The notes: generated from the sequence alone by a model not told the origin. A stretch of 64,000 nucleotides of DNA from Craterostigma plantagineum (GCA_027422505.1 JAPQWV010000739.1:124001-188000), one strand, 5' to 3'; counted from the first letter of the stretch, positions 34,941-47,703 are shown. Translations and numbers: made by a program.

Positions 34941-35239
34941 CTTACCTCGCGGAGATTCCTTGAGCAGGGATTCATGTGATTCTGTCTTGTCTCGTAATTC
35001 GGGTTGTGACTTTTGTCTTTGCCTTAAAAGCCTTCACTATCCAATGTACTCAGAGCAGTATTCGTGAGAGGTCTCTTGCTTTCAACTTGTTCGCTTGGAG
35101 TCCAATGCTCTTGTCCTCGTTAAGCGCTTCGGGCATGGCGATGACGTAATGAACGTAAGGTCTCTTGCCTCGGGTCGGGGGCGTCCCCCCGAGTCCAAGG
35201 AGAGCCTCAGCGATCTTGGAGACATTTCTTCTTTGCCTT

Positions 35240-35600
35240 TAACTTAAATAGAGGTGGCGCTGCCTCGCGTAGAGAGATAACAGTGTGCGCAAAATCTTCT
35301 CTCCCCTCAGGGGGGAATGTCTCAGCCTCTAGTAGAGGGAATTCAGTGTGCGCAAAATAGTATTACCCGAGGGTGTAGTTTTGAGGGGTCTTCTTTGCCT
35401 CTAGCTTAAATAGAGGTGGCGCTGCCTCGCGTAGAGGGATAACAGTGTGCGCAAAATCTCCTCTCCCCCTCAGGGGGGAATGTCTCAGCCTCTCGTAGAA
35501 GGAATTCAATGTACGCAAAATAGTATTACCCGAGGGGAGTGGTCCCGAGGGGTCTTGTTTGCCTCTAGCTTAAATAGAGGTGGCGTTGCCTCGCGTAGAG
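35240..35600 (+). repeat. ~163-bp tandem repeat, two and a partial copies
   Basis: The unit begins near CTTAAATAGAGGTGGCG and includes CTGCCTCGCGTAGAG, then CAGTGTGCGCAAAAT twice, then TATTACCCGAGG. Copies begin at about 35244, 35407 and 35570 (partial). Non-coding. Part of the LARD-like interior. Confidence 0.88.
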
Positions 35601-37169
35601 GGAATTTTTAGGAGAACGATCTTCAGTCTTGGCCAAGGTTTTCGAGTTTGTTTATCAGGCGAAGTTTTTGATCGGTGCTCTCATTTCGCAAATAGGCGTG
35701 TCCTCGGCGTATGTAGTTTGAATTCTCGGGTATCAGAAGGTTTAAGGGCCCGAGCAGGTCAGATGTTCGAAGGTGCAATAACCTGCTATGATAACATGCA
35801 AAACTCTCACGGCAATTAATAGCTTAATAAATCCTAGCTTAATAAATAACGAAAACGAAAATGAAAACTTCACGACTTCATAATTTCAAGATGACCCCAA
35901 ATCATCGAAAAACTTATAACCGAAGAAGTCCAAAACTTCTTTTGGACGCGTTCTTTTTACTGGCGTGAATCGCCCTTAATTCGGCTTCAAACAATCTAGA
36001 TCAGAAGAAAAAGGTTAGAACATGAAAATGCATAGGGGGTACCTGCAAAACTTACTGATTTTCCCGAGTTTCGAAGTAGAGTTTGATATTGACGGTGTGA
36101 CTTCGACTTTGATCGGGATCGCTTCAGCGCATCCTCGGCCGTGATGGGTGTCGAGCCCTCCCATTTTTCGTGAAACGAGTCGAAGTATTTTTCTTCGGCA
36201 AAACAACAGCTTTCTGCCCTGCGTGGTATTCCTCCAATTTCGCGGAGAACGAGCCAAGGCGCTTGATTTTCCGACGCTCCATGTTAAGTTCTTCGACATC
36301 GACGGGATTTTGACCTTCGAGGGCAGTTGCTATGATAATTCTCGACCACGTGGGATACCTTCGTGAGCAGAGGGCTTTTTTAAAAAGTGGGATGGCATCC
36401 TCGGGTCCATAAGTTAAGCTGTACGAGCGAATCTGAGGGCTGAACGCAAGTGTTCGATCTCGCTTATTTTTAGCTGATTTCGGCTTTGCAGGCTGGTGTC
36501 GAAAGCATGTCTTCAATGGTGGTGGTGGTCGGCCTGTGGTGGCACCTGTTTTCCAGCCAAGTTCTTACGTGGGGCTGTTAGCCGGCGGGCTTGCGGTAGC
36601 CGGGTGCTGCCCGGTGACGAAGAAAGGCGGCACCGAGTATATTGAGGGGCTGATTTCTTCGGAGATATCTGTTTATCTCTTGGGCTTGCTTTGAGGTCGT
36701 TTTTTGGACTGCGATGAGAGTCGATACGGCTGCCCCAATTTATTTATTATACAGAGAGCAACGAATTTCCATCGCGGCGACATATATGAGGCTCCCAATA
36801 ATATTCCCGAGGGCCGACGGGCGCCCGAGAATTCCTGCACTAAAATAGCTCAAAGAAAACGGTGCATGTGTGACTAAGTCCGCACATGCGGATGTTTATA
36901 TTTTTCCGTCTAGCATTAAAGATTAACATTCAAAAGCATATCTTATCAGAGCTCATGACAGCGTCACCCAATGCAATGAATGTTAACAGCTCGATGTATT
37001 TTTCATAGTTTCAGCAAGAATAACAGGATAAAATTATAGCAATAAATCAAGATAACTCTAGCATCGAATATCATGGATTCACGCGGCCCAATAAAAAACA
37101 CCACAGCAGGCCCACGTGTATAGTAGAGAAAAACAACATGCTAGGAAAATAAATTCTATTTGCCCAACA
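35601..37169. other. LARD-like interior, no identified gene
   Basis: Several short frames (for example minus 36124-36516) have no recognisable domain. A run of G/C-rich words (GGCCGACGGGCGCCCGAG, about 36811) stands out. I could not support any coding call here. Confidence 0.4.
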
Positions 37170-38552
37170 TCTATTATACTACTATAAAAGGACGAAGCCA
37201 CCGATTTATCGCCAGTTTCCCAACGGTAGCCAGTCAACCCTTCTAAAATAATATTGTAATTATACTATATCAAAAGGACAATTATGTGATTTAGTCTTTA
37301 GATACGAAGATTGCAGCCCTTAATGGTGGTTGTCAACAAGCCCCTCCCCAAATCTGGTCGGGCTGTAGGAAAATTCGATGAGAGTCCAAGCGTGTGTATT
37401 TTTAGCTCGAGTTCTATGTACAAGATCGTGGGTTTTTCCAATTGCTGTGATTTCATGCTCTTGAGCTCGATTTCATAATTCGCGAATCGTCACCATCTGA
37501 AATGGAAATCCAGACAGTTCTTCTTGCTAAGGTTGTCCCAGCCAAAATTCCCTTCAACAGCCAATGGCAAGCACAAATAACTCGAACCCACGGTAGCATA
37601 TGCGGCAGTATTTCTCCTACGATTGGATATTGGAGGCGTCATCAACTGAGGGCAATAGGGTCCAAGAATGAAGAGGTTGGGGGCCGGCGAAGATTGTACC
37701 ATGAAGAAAAGTGTGTATTGGTTCTACTGTATTTTACTTATTATTGAGCCCTACTGCTTGTCTGACTGATGTTGTTTATGGTGTGAAACAGATACTCCAT
37801 GACATAGTAGGAAAGCTCACAAGAAACAATTTGTAAGGCAGAAGGTGAGACATCTTTGTTGATAACGTCTCCTCGATTCGTGTGGAATTAATAATGGTTC
37901 ATATGGAGTTCTTTTCGTTGAAATTTTTTCATGATTGATCTCCTTCGATTCAGCTCTGCAAGTGAATAATGACGGCTGCATTTGTGGAAACTTCTTCGAT
38001 GAATCGTGCTATATTATCTCGCAATGATTTGATCTTTTATTAATGGAGCTGAATGACGGTTTGTGAACATGCTTCAGAAGCTTAAAGCCCATCTCATTTG
38101 TGAATGACTTGAGAACTGTTGGTATGATGTATTTATCCAGACTTCTGCGGGGTAGAGGAATGTAAATGGGGTGATGGATTTAACTAGAAGCTATCTTTTT
38201 TTTTCTTTTTTATCTCCCTATATAGTTTGTCGCTTAGTACAGGGCCCTTGACTATTATGCATGGAATAACTATTGACAAGTATTTGTGTATAAGTATTTG
38301 TTAACAGATGAGAATAAGTTTTTTTTTGGAAGTCGTTTTCGGGGGGAAAAAAACACAGATGAGAAGTTTTCCTTCTTTGGCTAGAAAATACTATGGAAAT
38401 ATGCTAATACCCATTTGCTTATATATTTCCCATCATTGTATGATTCCTTTATGCTATTCCCCCTCTCAGCGTTGCAATTTCCTCATAGCCACAAAGTTTA
38501 TCTGGGTTGCAATTTCATTACAGCCGCACAACGTGCGGCAACATTAAGCTAG
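37170..38552 (+). mobile_element. Non-autonomous Helitron
   Basis: The 5' end is TCTATTATACTACTATAAAA after an A (37169). The 3' end is a hairpin GCCGCAC-AAC-GTGCGGC followed ten bases later by CTAG, then T (38553). TC at the start, a subterminal hairpin plus CTRR at the end and insertion between A and T, with no target duplication, define Helitrons. It is 1383 bp and lacks Rep/helicase. The interior includes an 81-codon frame (37502-37747, MEIQTVLLAKVVPAK...) that I cannot assign and that may be a captured fragment. Confidence 0.82.
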
Positions 38553-38610
38553 TGTATAGTAAAACCAATGAATACAGCACAAGCTTGAAGTTAAACTATA
38601 CTTACCTTCA

Positions 38611-38775
38611 TGGCCCCGTTAAATAACCAGACTAATAAAATTAATAATAGCAGGCCTAAAGAATAGTCCAAGCAGTTATAGTATTAGGCCCAAGACATAG
38701 CCCAACAAATATGAAGGCCCCGTTAAATAACCAGACTAATAAAATTAATAATATCAAGCCTAAAAGAATAGCGCA
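38611..38775 (+). repeat. ~102-bp tandem duplication
   Basis: GGCCCCGTTAAATAACCAGA and CTAATAAAATTAATAATA occur at about 38612 and 38714, followed by similar AGCCTAAA(A)GAATAG. Copies differ at a few bases. Confidence 0.85.
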
Positions 38776-40449
38776 GGGCCAAAAGTCTTGCTAATTACCC
38801 GTATATTTTCGATACTTGTATAGTAGCCAGCCCTACTGTAAATAACAGAAACAGCCCCAATATTTTTGCAATTTCAGATGTACCCATATAAATTATCAAA
38901 ACTTACAACCGGGTCCGACGACGAGCAATGGCGGATTTTCACTAGCGACCGAATGGGAAGCCGCGGTGGTCGTCATCAGATCTGAGGGGATCGATCTCGT
39001 GCCGATTCGCCCCATAAACTATGCTGTCGCGACTTCTGGGATGATTTTGACTCGATTGTCCCTCACAGCTTCAAACTGAGTCGAGAGCTATTTGGCTCCG
39101 CAATCCATTGATTACAGCGATTCTTGTGGGTTCTGGTCTGCGATAAGTAATCCCTTGTACAGTTAGCTTCGTGACAAGCCTTTTCGGCGTGCTGTGTTCG
39201 ATTGCCGGTGGGACAGAGACGAAGACCGACGACGCAGAGTGGTGGCCGCGAACGCTCCAATCGGATTTTTCTTTCGCTGGTGCGAATTTTGCCCTTCGAT
39301 CGATCGATGCGGCTCTTAGAAGGTGTCTGCACGCGTCGTGAATTCGTGTGCGGAGGGTTTCCCGAGCTGTCGGGCAGTGGTTATCGGGGGATCATCGCTG
39401 CAAACCTAGTGGCTCGGATGGGATCTACCCTCGGTGATGGCTGCTTTTAGGACGCGCGAGGCGTATCCTTGGACAGAACATTTTTCAGCATGTTCGATGG
39501 TGGGCTTGGCTTCGCTGATAGTTGTGCTCTTTCCTGGCGACAGTGATCGGTGCTGGAAAAGACGTAGCGAGTCGAGCCTGCTGTCCGCGGTTGTGCCCAA
39601 AGATGCCGAATAGAGTCTTGATTACAAGTGCGGTGGGCTGCGACATCGCTCGGGTAGGTTTTAGGTTGGCGACGGCTGGTTACGATGATTAAAGCGGCTG
39701 GTTTTGAACGACGCTCCGACGCACCTCCTTCGGCGAAACACTTCTTAGCATGCCCAGTAGTCGTGCTCGGGCCATATGTACGGCTCCAAATATGGGGAAT
39801 GGGCTGCTTCTTGGCGACGGTGATCGGTCCGTTTGAAAAGGTGCAGCGGCCAGCGAGCCAAGCCTTGTGGTGGCTGTCCGCGGTTATGCTCGCAGGGCGC
39901 CGATGGCATTTCGTGACCCCGAGGATGCGAATCTTGACTGATGATGGACCGAGGCTGGATTACGAAGGCGGTGGCTGCCATATTATCGCTACGAAAACAG
40001 GAAAGTTGCTGCTGTTGGGGCTTTACGCCGTTATACTCTCGATGCTAGCATACGGGCTATTTGATCGGGGTCGTCTCGCCAGTTGCTCAATCGTCGGGAT
40101 GGGTTTGCGGTCAGGCCGAGATGTGCGGACGACTCTAAATTTGGAAGGTGGGACGGGTCTGCAGTTGATTTTTGGCGGCTCGTCCTGTGCTATTTCCAAG
40201 GGAGACAACGGCTGGCCACCCAAAGAGAAGCTGGAGATATGGGCCTTGGCAGCGGGCTGCCCGCAGCTGCGATTTCGGCGGCCAAAAACGGTGCGGGACT
40301 GTTCGCTCCCGGCTGCGCCGCGAGCGGCTTTTATGATACCAAGCTCGCAATGGGTAGGTAGGGTAGATGAACTCGAAACAGCTTCAGACCCTCGATTCCT
40401 TCCAAGCGCACCGTTATTTATTTATCTGATTCCCAGAGACGGCGCCAAT
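38776..40449 (+). other. GC-richer 3' interior of the LARD-like element, with degenerate duplication
   Basis: A 255-codon frame (39685-40452) crosses into the LTR and shows no known domain, so I do not call it a gene. Two diverged copies of one segment are visible: GGCGACAGTGATCGGT...GCTGTCCGCGGTTGTGC at about 39535-39597 and GGCGACGGTGATCGGT...GCTGTCCGCGGTTATGC at about 39813-39892. Confidence 0.5.
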
Positions 40450-41730
40450 TGATGCGGTCTGAAAATCGTCCGACGCATCAATGGTGCGCTGGAAGTTATC
40501 GGATCGTCGCCGTTTCGTGTTCGTCTTCAGCGGATCCCTGAAACGTCACGAAAAAGCTGGCTAAAGGGCGCCATTTTGGCGACGCCCCTCCAACGCTCAA
40601 GTCAGATAATCGTTCGTCGACGTTAAAGTGTAAAGGAAAATAACATTAAAGAGTATAAAAGTATTCGAAATAGTGCATAACAAGTAAAGAACTCGTAATC
40701 GAAGGCTGCGTGATCGCCTTGTGCTATGAGAGTGAATTCGTCCACGTACGCCCCATGTCTTAGTTGTATCAGAGAGGAGAAAATAGTCGTGATGGTGTCC
40801 CCCTGTCAGAATGAAAATCCCCCCCTTTTAACTTCTCCCTCCAGCTTGTTTACAAAGACCCATCTGACCCATGATCGACTTAGTGGGGATATAACCACCC
40901 ACCATCACTTTCATGCCCATTAGGGTTGCAAACGAATCGAATTTTTTTGGTTCGATTCGCGATTCGATTCGATTCGAAATTTCAAGATCCGAATTCGAAT
41001 ATTTATTATACGAATATTATTTTTGATTCGAGAAATATCCGAATACGAATATGAAATCACAATATTCGATTCGAAAATTAATAGAATTATTCGATTCGAA
41101 TAATTTAACTTAAAATATAGTATAAGTAATATATATTCACATATAATAATATATCATAACTTAGTAAAACATTTAAACATAATATATTATTATTCAATAT
41201 ATGTTTAAATATAAATTATTATAATTCAATATATATTTTATATATAATATTGTTTATATTTTATTAAATAAAATAAAAATGACTTTAATACGAATATTCG
41301 ATATTCGATCCGAATATTCGAGAAAATATTCGAATTCGAATAAGAATCAATTTTATGATTCGATTAAATATTCGAATATTCGTATTGGTATTCGATTGTT
41401 ATCCGAATACGAATGGAATATTGCGGTATTCGACTCGATTCGATTTGTTTGCAACCCTAATGCCCATTATGGGTTCGATGGGCCACACGGGCTTTAAACA
41501 AGTGGGCTTTGGACAGATGGGCTCGGTCATGCGATGCCCATGGGAATATGCTCGAGCAAGGTCTCGTTCCTCGGATAACATTCGGGCCTATGTCGCCTCG
41601 GCGGGTATTTTTGCGGGCGGGAGATTTTTCCCGCCGGGGCATGTTTCCCTCCTCCGGAGGTGTTTTCGCGGGGAACATTTCCCCCTTTCGATTAGACTCG
41701 AATATTTACCGGTTAAATCCGGGGGTAACA
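40450..41730 (+). repeat. LARD-like element, right LTR, interrupted by a hAT MITE
   Basis: Same sequence as 34060-34811 with scattered substitutions (for example GAAAGCGGG versus AAAAGCTGG). The MITE 40921-41459 and one ATGCCCAT copy are extra. Confidence 0.93.
40921..41459. mobile_element. hAT-type MITE with proven target duplication
   Basis: 539 bp with TAGGGTTGCAAAC at the left and GTTTGCAACCCTA at the right, flanked by the perfect 8-bp duplication ATGCCCAT (40913-40920 and 41460-41467). The homologous LTR at 34541-34548 has a single ATGCCCAT. Both arms are full of ATTCGATTCGAATA-type words, so the element can fold into a long imperfect hairpin. No transposase. Confidence 0.97.
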
Positions 41731-41735
41731 GTCAT

Positions 41736-41914
41736 GATTACCTATTTATCACGAATCAAACTCACAGCCAATTAATTCTTATGATACATGGCACAGTAAT
41801 GTAGTGATTTCTTTGATGTCTCTTATAGGACGACGTGACCTCAAGCGTGCATATTATAATATATTGCCTTTACTTCTTATTACATATTTCTACGTAAGAT
41901 GTTTACGATGTTTT

Positions 41915-41954
<40 letters not shown>

Positions 41955-43124
41955 GAGGTGATCTAGATATATTACCTTTAATATATTACCTTTAATATAT
42001 ATATATATAAAATATATTGTTTTAAATCAGTATTAGGAGGTGATATAGCATTGATTGACACTTTTACTAGAGCACGCATAATAGCCCGTGGGCCGTGGGC
42101 TGAGATTTTCAGGCCCGCCAGAGGGCGGGCTAGCCCTAATTTATATATATATATATATTTATATATAAGTTATATAATTTTTAATATTTTTTGGTAAGAT
42201 TTATAATCTAATAAACTTAAAAAAATAAATTAATTAATATTTTTGAGTTGAATTAGATTAAATATATTTTTTATTAATTTATTTGATTTTCAAATTTTAT
42301 TTTTATTTTTTTAATTTATGCGGGCTAAGCGCGGTAGGCCCGCGGCCCTCCAGTGGAATTAGTTGACACCTCTTATGCTTATTTAGCTTGTTGATGTTGC
42401 ACATATCAATGTCACATCAAAGCTGCCCATATAAGGCGTTCACGTAAAGTGAACTGAACACCATAAGATCTAAGTAAATTAGTTTTTAGATATTTGATTA
42501 TCTTCAATACAATAAAGTATGGAGGCATGTATGTCTTGAAATATCCAACAACATTGAAATTAATATTTTTACAAATAGTTATTTACGCAATGGTTTATTT
42601 AAATCAAACTATATAACAATAAAGGTCATGCATGTGGTATTAGGCTTGAATTGGGTGGAACGAGAAGGTGAGGCAATGGTCATATGCTCCTTCTCTATCC
42701 CATATCTAGAATTACTAAATTACCCTTATTGACCTAATATTCTTATTCTTCTCTGATCCTTCCTTTTTCATGGTCGTTACCATCTAGCAATCATAATTGT
42801 TAACTTTTGTTAACTAACATCCATTTACACGAGAGTGTTACGACAAATATGCACCATTATTAAAAATATTATACAAACTAAAAGATCTGTGGGACGGGAA
42901 CTTATAGAAAAGAGAACCCGAACAAATCTCAGCAGGGATGCAAACGGAAAATCTTACAATATGAGTGATTTCACATAGAACACCTTCAACACATTACCAG
43001 ATAATATATTATGCACGATAAACATCAATGGGTAAATGAATAGTTTCTTGATCGTAATCTGCAATTTGTTTTTCATGATATTTTAGGTGTGTAACTCGAG
43101 CCGTCTTATTTGAGAACAATGCAA
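41736..43124. other. Intergenic, with AT microsatellites and a G/C-capped small repeat
   Basis: AT dinucleotide runs lie at about 41920-41950 and 41995-42010. At about 42085-42370 an AT-rich core is flanked by CCCGTGGGCCGTGGGCT and CGCGGTAGGCCCGCGGCCC blocks. Similar G/C-rich blocks occur at 8745-8800 in the HD-Zip intron, so this is probably a dispersed repeat. No gene seen. Confidence 0.45.
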
Positions 43125-43133
43125 TAAAACTAC

Positions 43134-44176
43134 TGGATTACTATTCACCGCCTTTTTTTCCTAGTCATCGCCCTCTAAAGGACTGTAAAAAGACGATTTT
43201 GCCCTTATGATATTTAAATTAATTAAAAAGAAAAAACTAACGTGCATACAAAATTCTGGTACGAAATACTGAAAATTACACACACAAATAAATTCGAACA
43301 ATCTTCGGCAATGGATCGAAACGGAAAAAAAAAAATTCGATTCGTCCCTGCAGTGCATGGGCCTTACGAATTATCGTAAAAATCGTTCGTACGTAGATGA
43401 ATTAACAAACACGGGTCGGAATCGTTGAAAAAAATCCCGATCGAACGAAATTTCCAGCCAGAGCAACGCACGGCCGACCGGCATTTTCGGCCGGCACAAG
43501 GCGTAGCCGAAAACAATTTCGGCCGTGCCATGTGCCGGCCGAAAATTCCGGTCGGCCGGCGCAGTGCCGGCCGAAATTTTCGATCGGCTGGAACAGTCCC
43601 GGCCGAAAATCATTTTCGGCCGGAACATTTTCGGCCGGAACAGTTCCGGCCGTGCCGTGTGCTAGCCGAAAACGGCCGGAACTGTTCCGGCCGAAAATCA
43701 TTTTCGGCCGGGACTATTCCAGCCGATCGAAAATTTCGGCCGGCACATGGCACGGCCGAAATTGTTTTTCGGCTACGCCTTGTGCCGCCCGAAAATGCCG
43801 ATCGTCCGTGCCGTGTGCCGGCCGGAAATTTCGTTCGATCGGGACTTTTTTCAACGATTCCGACCCGTGTTTGATAATTCATCTACGTACGAACGGTTTT
43901 TACGATAATTCGTTAGGCCCCTGCACTGCAGGGACGAAAATATCGATCAATCGGCCCTAAATTGTTAAATCGAATTTTTTTTACCGTTTCGATCTATTGC
44001 TGAAGATCGTTCGAATTTATTTGTGTTTGTAATTTTCAGTATTTCGTACCAGAATTTTGTATACACATTAGTTTTTTCTTTTTAAATTAATTTAAATATC
44101 AAAAGGGCAAAATTGTCTTTTTACAGTCCTTTGGGGGGCGGTGACTAGGAAAAGGGGGCGGTGAATAGTAACTCCC
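43134..44176. mobile_element. Foldback element: ~1-kb near-perfect palindrome
   Basis: The two halves (about 43134-43655 and 43656-44176) are inverted copies along their whole length, from the outer TTACTATTCACCGCC to the centre rich in GGCCGGAA/TTCCGGCC. The flanks TAAAACTAC (43125-43133) and TAAAACTAT (44177-44185) look like a 9-bp duplication with one change, which suggests a Mutator-type foldback. The open frames in both directions are by-products of the CGGCCGAAA repeats. A transcript would form a long double-stranded hairpin. Confidence 0.9.
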
Positions 44177-44185
44177 TAAAACTAT

Positions 44186-45905
44186 GGGCATTTTTTCCGT
44201 ATGTAGTATACCTATATATATATATATGTATGTTAAAGGGTGCAATGTTTTGAGTGCAAGTTCGAAACGGAATCAATTTAATGAATTTTTAATCTTACTG
44301 TTCTAAATTAAAAATGTTCAACTACGTGTCCTTATAACTTTCTTGTAACGTCACCACCACCAGTATGCGGGACCAAAAGAGTGAAAAGATGCATACCAAA
44401 GACGTAACGGGCTGCAAAAGAACCCTGATGAAGAGATCGTTATCCATTTTATCCACAGTCTGTTGGGTACCTGAAAACAGAATCGCTCGAATTATCTTCA
44501 ACGTATTTGAGAATAGCGCGCCTACTCGCTGGAGACTGCCGGAGAACTTGCATCGGCCGACGGTCGTTCGCTAGTCGGAGCTGGGGAGCTATTGCATCCT
44601 CCGGCGGTCAAAGTATTGGTCAAGCCTGACGCCAAAAAGCTGTTTCTTTATGTAGGTTTTTTTTATGTTACGAAAATTGGATATTTCAGCAATTTAGATT
44701 AATGCATATATAGGACTGAAAAAGTATCAACTATGTTAGCTGTGATTAGTTGATTGGAATGGCAAACACCTGCTGGGAAACCAAGGGCATACTTCTTGAA
44801 GAAGGGCTTCCGTTACCTGGTTATGAATATTACCCACACACCTGCAATCGTCGCAGATACCATCCCGATATAATACATAACATACATCTAGGCATGCAAC
44901 GGTGGAAGGATAGACTCGATAAACTCACTGGAAATATTATGAGTTATAATTTTACGAAATTTGTGTGCGTGCATGTGTGTGTATAAACACAAAATTACTC
45001 CAACTTACTGCCATACAAAATGGTTATGGTAAAGAAAGAAAACTGAAAAGAAACCATGCAACGAAGAAGCAAAACCGATGATTCAAAAGAGAAGTTTTTA
45101 AGCAAGACTCACACACTGGGACATGTACTTGGATCAAACCCAGGAGGCAAATTTCCACTTGGAATTGGCTCAATCTGTAAAAAATGAAAGAAAAATAAAA
45201 CATAGCTCTAACTAAAAGTACCAAGAAATTTGTCAAACAATCTTTCCAAATCCCATAGGACATGGTTGGTCATACCAGCTAGAGAATAAAAAAGGACCCC
45301 TGAAAGCACCCAAATATGTTGATATGTTTCCAAGAGCAGCCCACAGATGAAGGAAGCGGAAATAAGACAGGAACGCATAGAAAAAATAAACATGCAAGAC
45401 ACCTCAACTTTGATAAACATATGTGTCATTAAAATATGTACATAGCAAAAAGGAAGCGTGGTACCCAAATCGCAAAGGTTTTCAAACCTACCGACAAAAG
45501 CCGCAACCAACAAAAGCGGCGATCAACAACAGTTGAAAACATAGAAACCACCGGGGTGACGTGCCATTCGTAGATAACATACAAAATATTACATAAAGGT
45601 TCCTAGTTGTGCTTGGCCTTTTTGCTGCTGGCAGATGAGCATGCTTGGTCTACAACGGATCCGACAGGACGACATTTATTAGCGGATTGTCCGGGAATGC
45701 TACAAATAGTCGGTGAGTCCAATGGAAGCCGCGCCATAACCGTGTATCGAATCAACGTCTCCCCCTAAACACGTAGTTGTACCCTCTAATATGATAAAGG
45801 GATTGACTGCTCTTCAGCATGTCATTAACAAGAGCAACATCCACCGCATCCTCCTAACGAATATGAAGAAAGAACTAATATTAGCAAATTACAACAATAA
45901 ATTAT
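44186..45905. other. Intergenic stretch left of the RPA1-like pseudogene
   Basis: Short frames on both strands (44365-44574, 45024-45513) show no family features. It may include the 3' flank of the RPA1-like gene. Confidence 0.4.
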
Positions 45906-47703
45906 CTAGTTGGGCAGGCAGACCCCTTGTTCGCCAGCACATAATGCATCAACGCTCGGTTCCAACAAGCTCTCAGCCTCACTCTTATCGATAATCACAT
46001 CGATGCTTCCAGTTCCGTCACTGAGCTCGGCCTCAAAGCGTAATCTGCAACAGGAGACACGATAGAGTAAAGACCTATGTTTACCTTATTTTTAAGAACA
46101 TAGCTCAGGGGGAAAACATGCGAAACAAATCAAAGATGGAAGAGCAACCATTTAAAAGTACTGACACCGGTCGAGGTTTCGGGAAATCGTTATTACAATG
46201 CAAGCACGTAAACTCGTTCATGTAGTCTACCCCACCGATCTTGGCACAATTTGGACATGTCATGACGTACAATTGTTGATCCATTTTCGTAATGCGGAAT
46301 CCTGATCCTATCCAAAATGTCTCGACCTTTAATCACAAAACAATTATATTTATACATTTGCAGACAACCCTACGATAAACGCGGCAATAAACAAAACCAA
46401 CCAATTCAGTCGATCTCATAATTTGGCTCAGTTTTCTGATCTAGGGAACTCGACGAAAACGTAGTGGCACACCTGTCATTCTCATAGAGCCTGTCAGAGA
46501 CAATTCTTTCTACGGTTTCTTTACGGTCGTCCAACCTTAAACGCAAAGATTGCATAATGTTATTTTTATAACAATACAATTGTAGAACCCTAGTATTCTC
46601 AACACATAAACATAAAAGTTTCGTACCACACTCGGAGCTGTTGTGCTTCTGGTATTGGAGGATCGAATAAGATGCAACCAGTTATTGTCGTGCTAAGAGA
46701 GATGCCTTCAAAAACAATAAGGAATCATTATGTAGGAAACAAACGACGCTATTCACATATAAGAACAATATTCAATAATTGGTAATAAGCCAACATAAAC
46801 TACCAAATCACTTGTTTAACCCAAAAGGAATTTTGGCTCTTACCATGAAAGGTGGTAACCGACAACCTCGTTGCCAAGAATATTGGAGTAGTATGGACCT
46901 CTTTTATTAGTTTAGGTGCCTCCGTTTGAAGGAAGTCTTCCCACAGTGTGAGCAGCATTGTAGTACACCTATAAGCAACGTATGCTCGAACATCATTGAA
47001 CAACATAATAAAATGTAAAATAAGATGTAAAATAACAAGCGCACTCTTCATTGACAACAACGAATTCCTGCAGCCTTTTTCTATTCCTAGTGGAGCGTGG
47101 TTGGAGAACATAGATAACAGCGCATAAGACATCTACAAGGTTAAGATAGACGTATATATGATTAAAAAAGCCGATATAATAAGTCAACATGCCAACAGAA
47201 CAACAAATTTTATACATTGATAACACAATACTTTTAGGTACAAATGCTTATTTATGCGGCTGTTAGGGTCGTCTGTAAGGTCTGACAATCTTTCAAATGT
47301 CGTGAGATTGTAAACGTTTTCCAGAGGTAAATGATATTGCGCATGGCTGCTCGTATGTAGCAACTTTTGTTGAGCACTAACTCGTAAGATGACTCCGACA
47401 CTAACGCATAATTTGGATTAACCTCTCTCATCTTGCAATGGCCGATATAATACGTATGAAAGAGCTGAAGGATATTGTCTAGTTCAATGTCCGAATCATA
47501 TATGATGCACTGCATCCTCGTATTCTGTGATGGAGGATAGTTTTAGCGCGTGGCAAAGAAGGATAACATCAATTATGAGGATGTTGTTCCCTCTTTATCG
47601 GCAACGATAACCCTTTGTTGCTTGTAATCAAAGCGTGTTATCGAATCGGCGTTTTTCGACCATCAAATCCCTTGTGTACCAAACCCTTCGACTCGGGGAT
47701 ATA

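Larger units (their letters stand above)
34060..41730 (+). mobile_element. LTR retrotransposon without recognisable gag-pol (LARD-like)
   Basis: Two LTRs, 34060-34811 (752 bp) and 40450-41730 (734 bp once a MITE and its target duplication are subtracted), start TGATGCGGTC and end GGGTAACA. A perfect 5-bp target duplication GTCAT flanks the element (34055-34059 and 41731-41735). The 5.6-kb interior lacks any gag, protease, reverse transcriptase or integrase motif that I can see. It holds tandem repeats, a Helitron and a GC-rich 3' part. Orientation is nominal because no clear primer site follows the left LTR; the only PBS-like word is GGCGCCAA just before the right LTR. Confidence 0.9.

Noticed and set aside
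39685..40452. 255-codon frame at the end of the LARD-like interior
   Set aside because: No known domain, runs into the LTR, and one part is a diverged duplicate of non-coding sequence at 39535-39597. Kept only as a note.
41915..42012. AT dinucleotide runs
   Set aside because: Ordinary microsatellites; listed only in the spacer description.
43402..43960. Several overlapping frames of 85-149 codons with repeated F-P-A-E-N / A-G-R patterns
   Set aside because: They are translations of the palindromic GGCCGAAA repeats of the foldback and occur on both strands.
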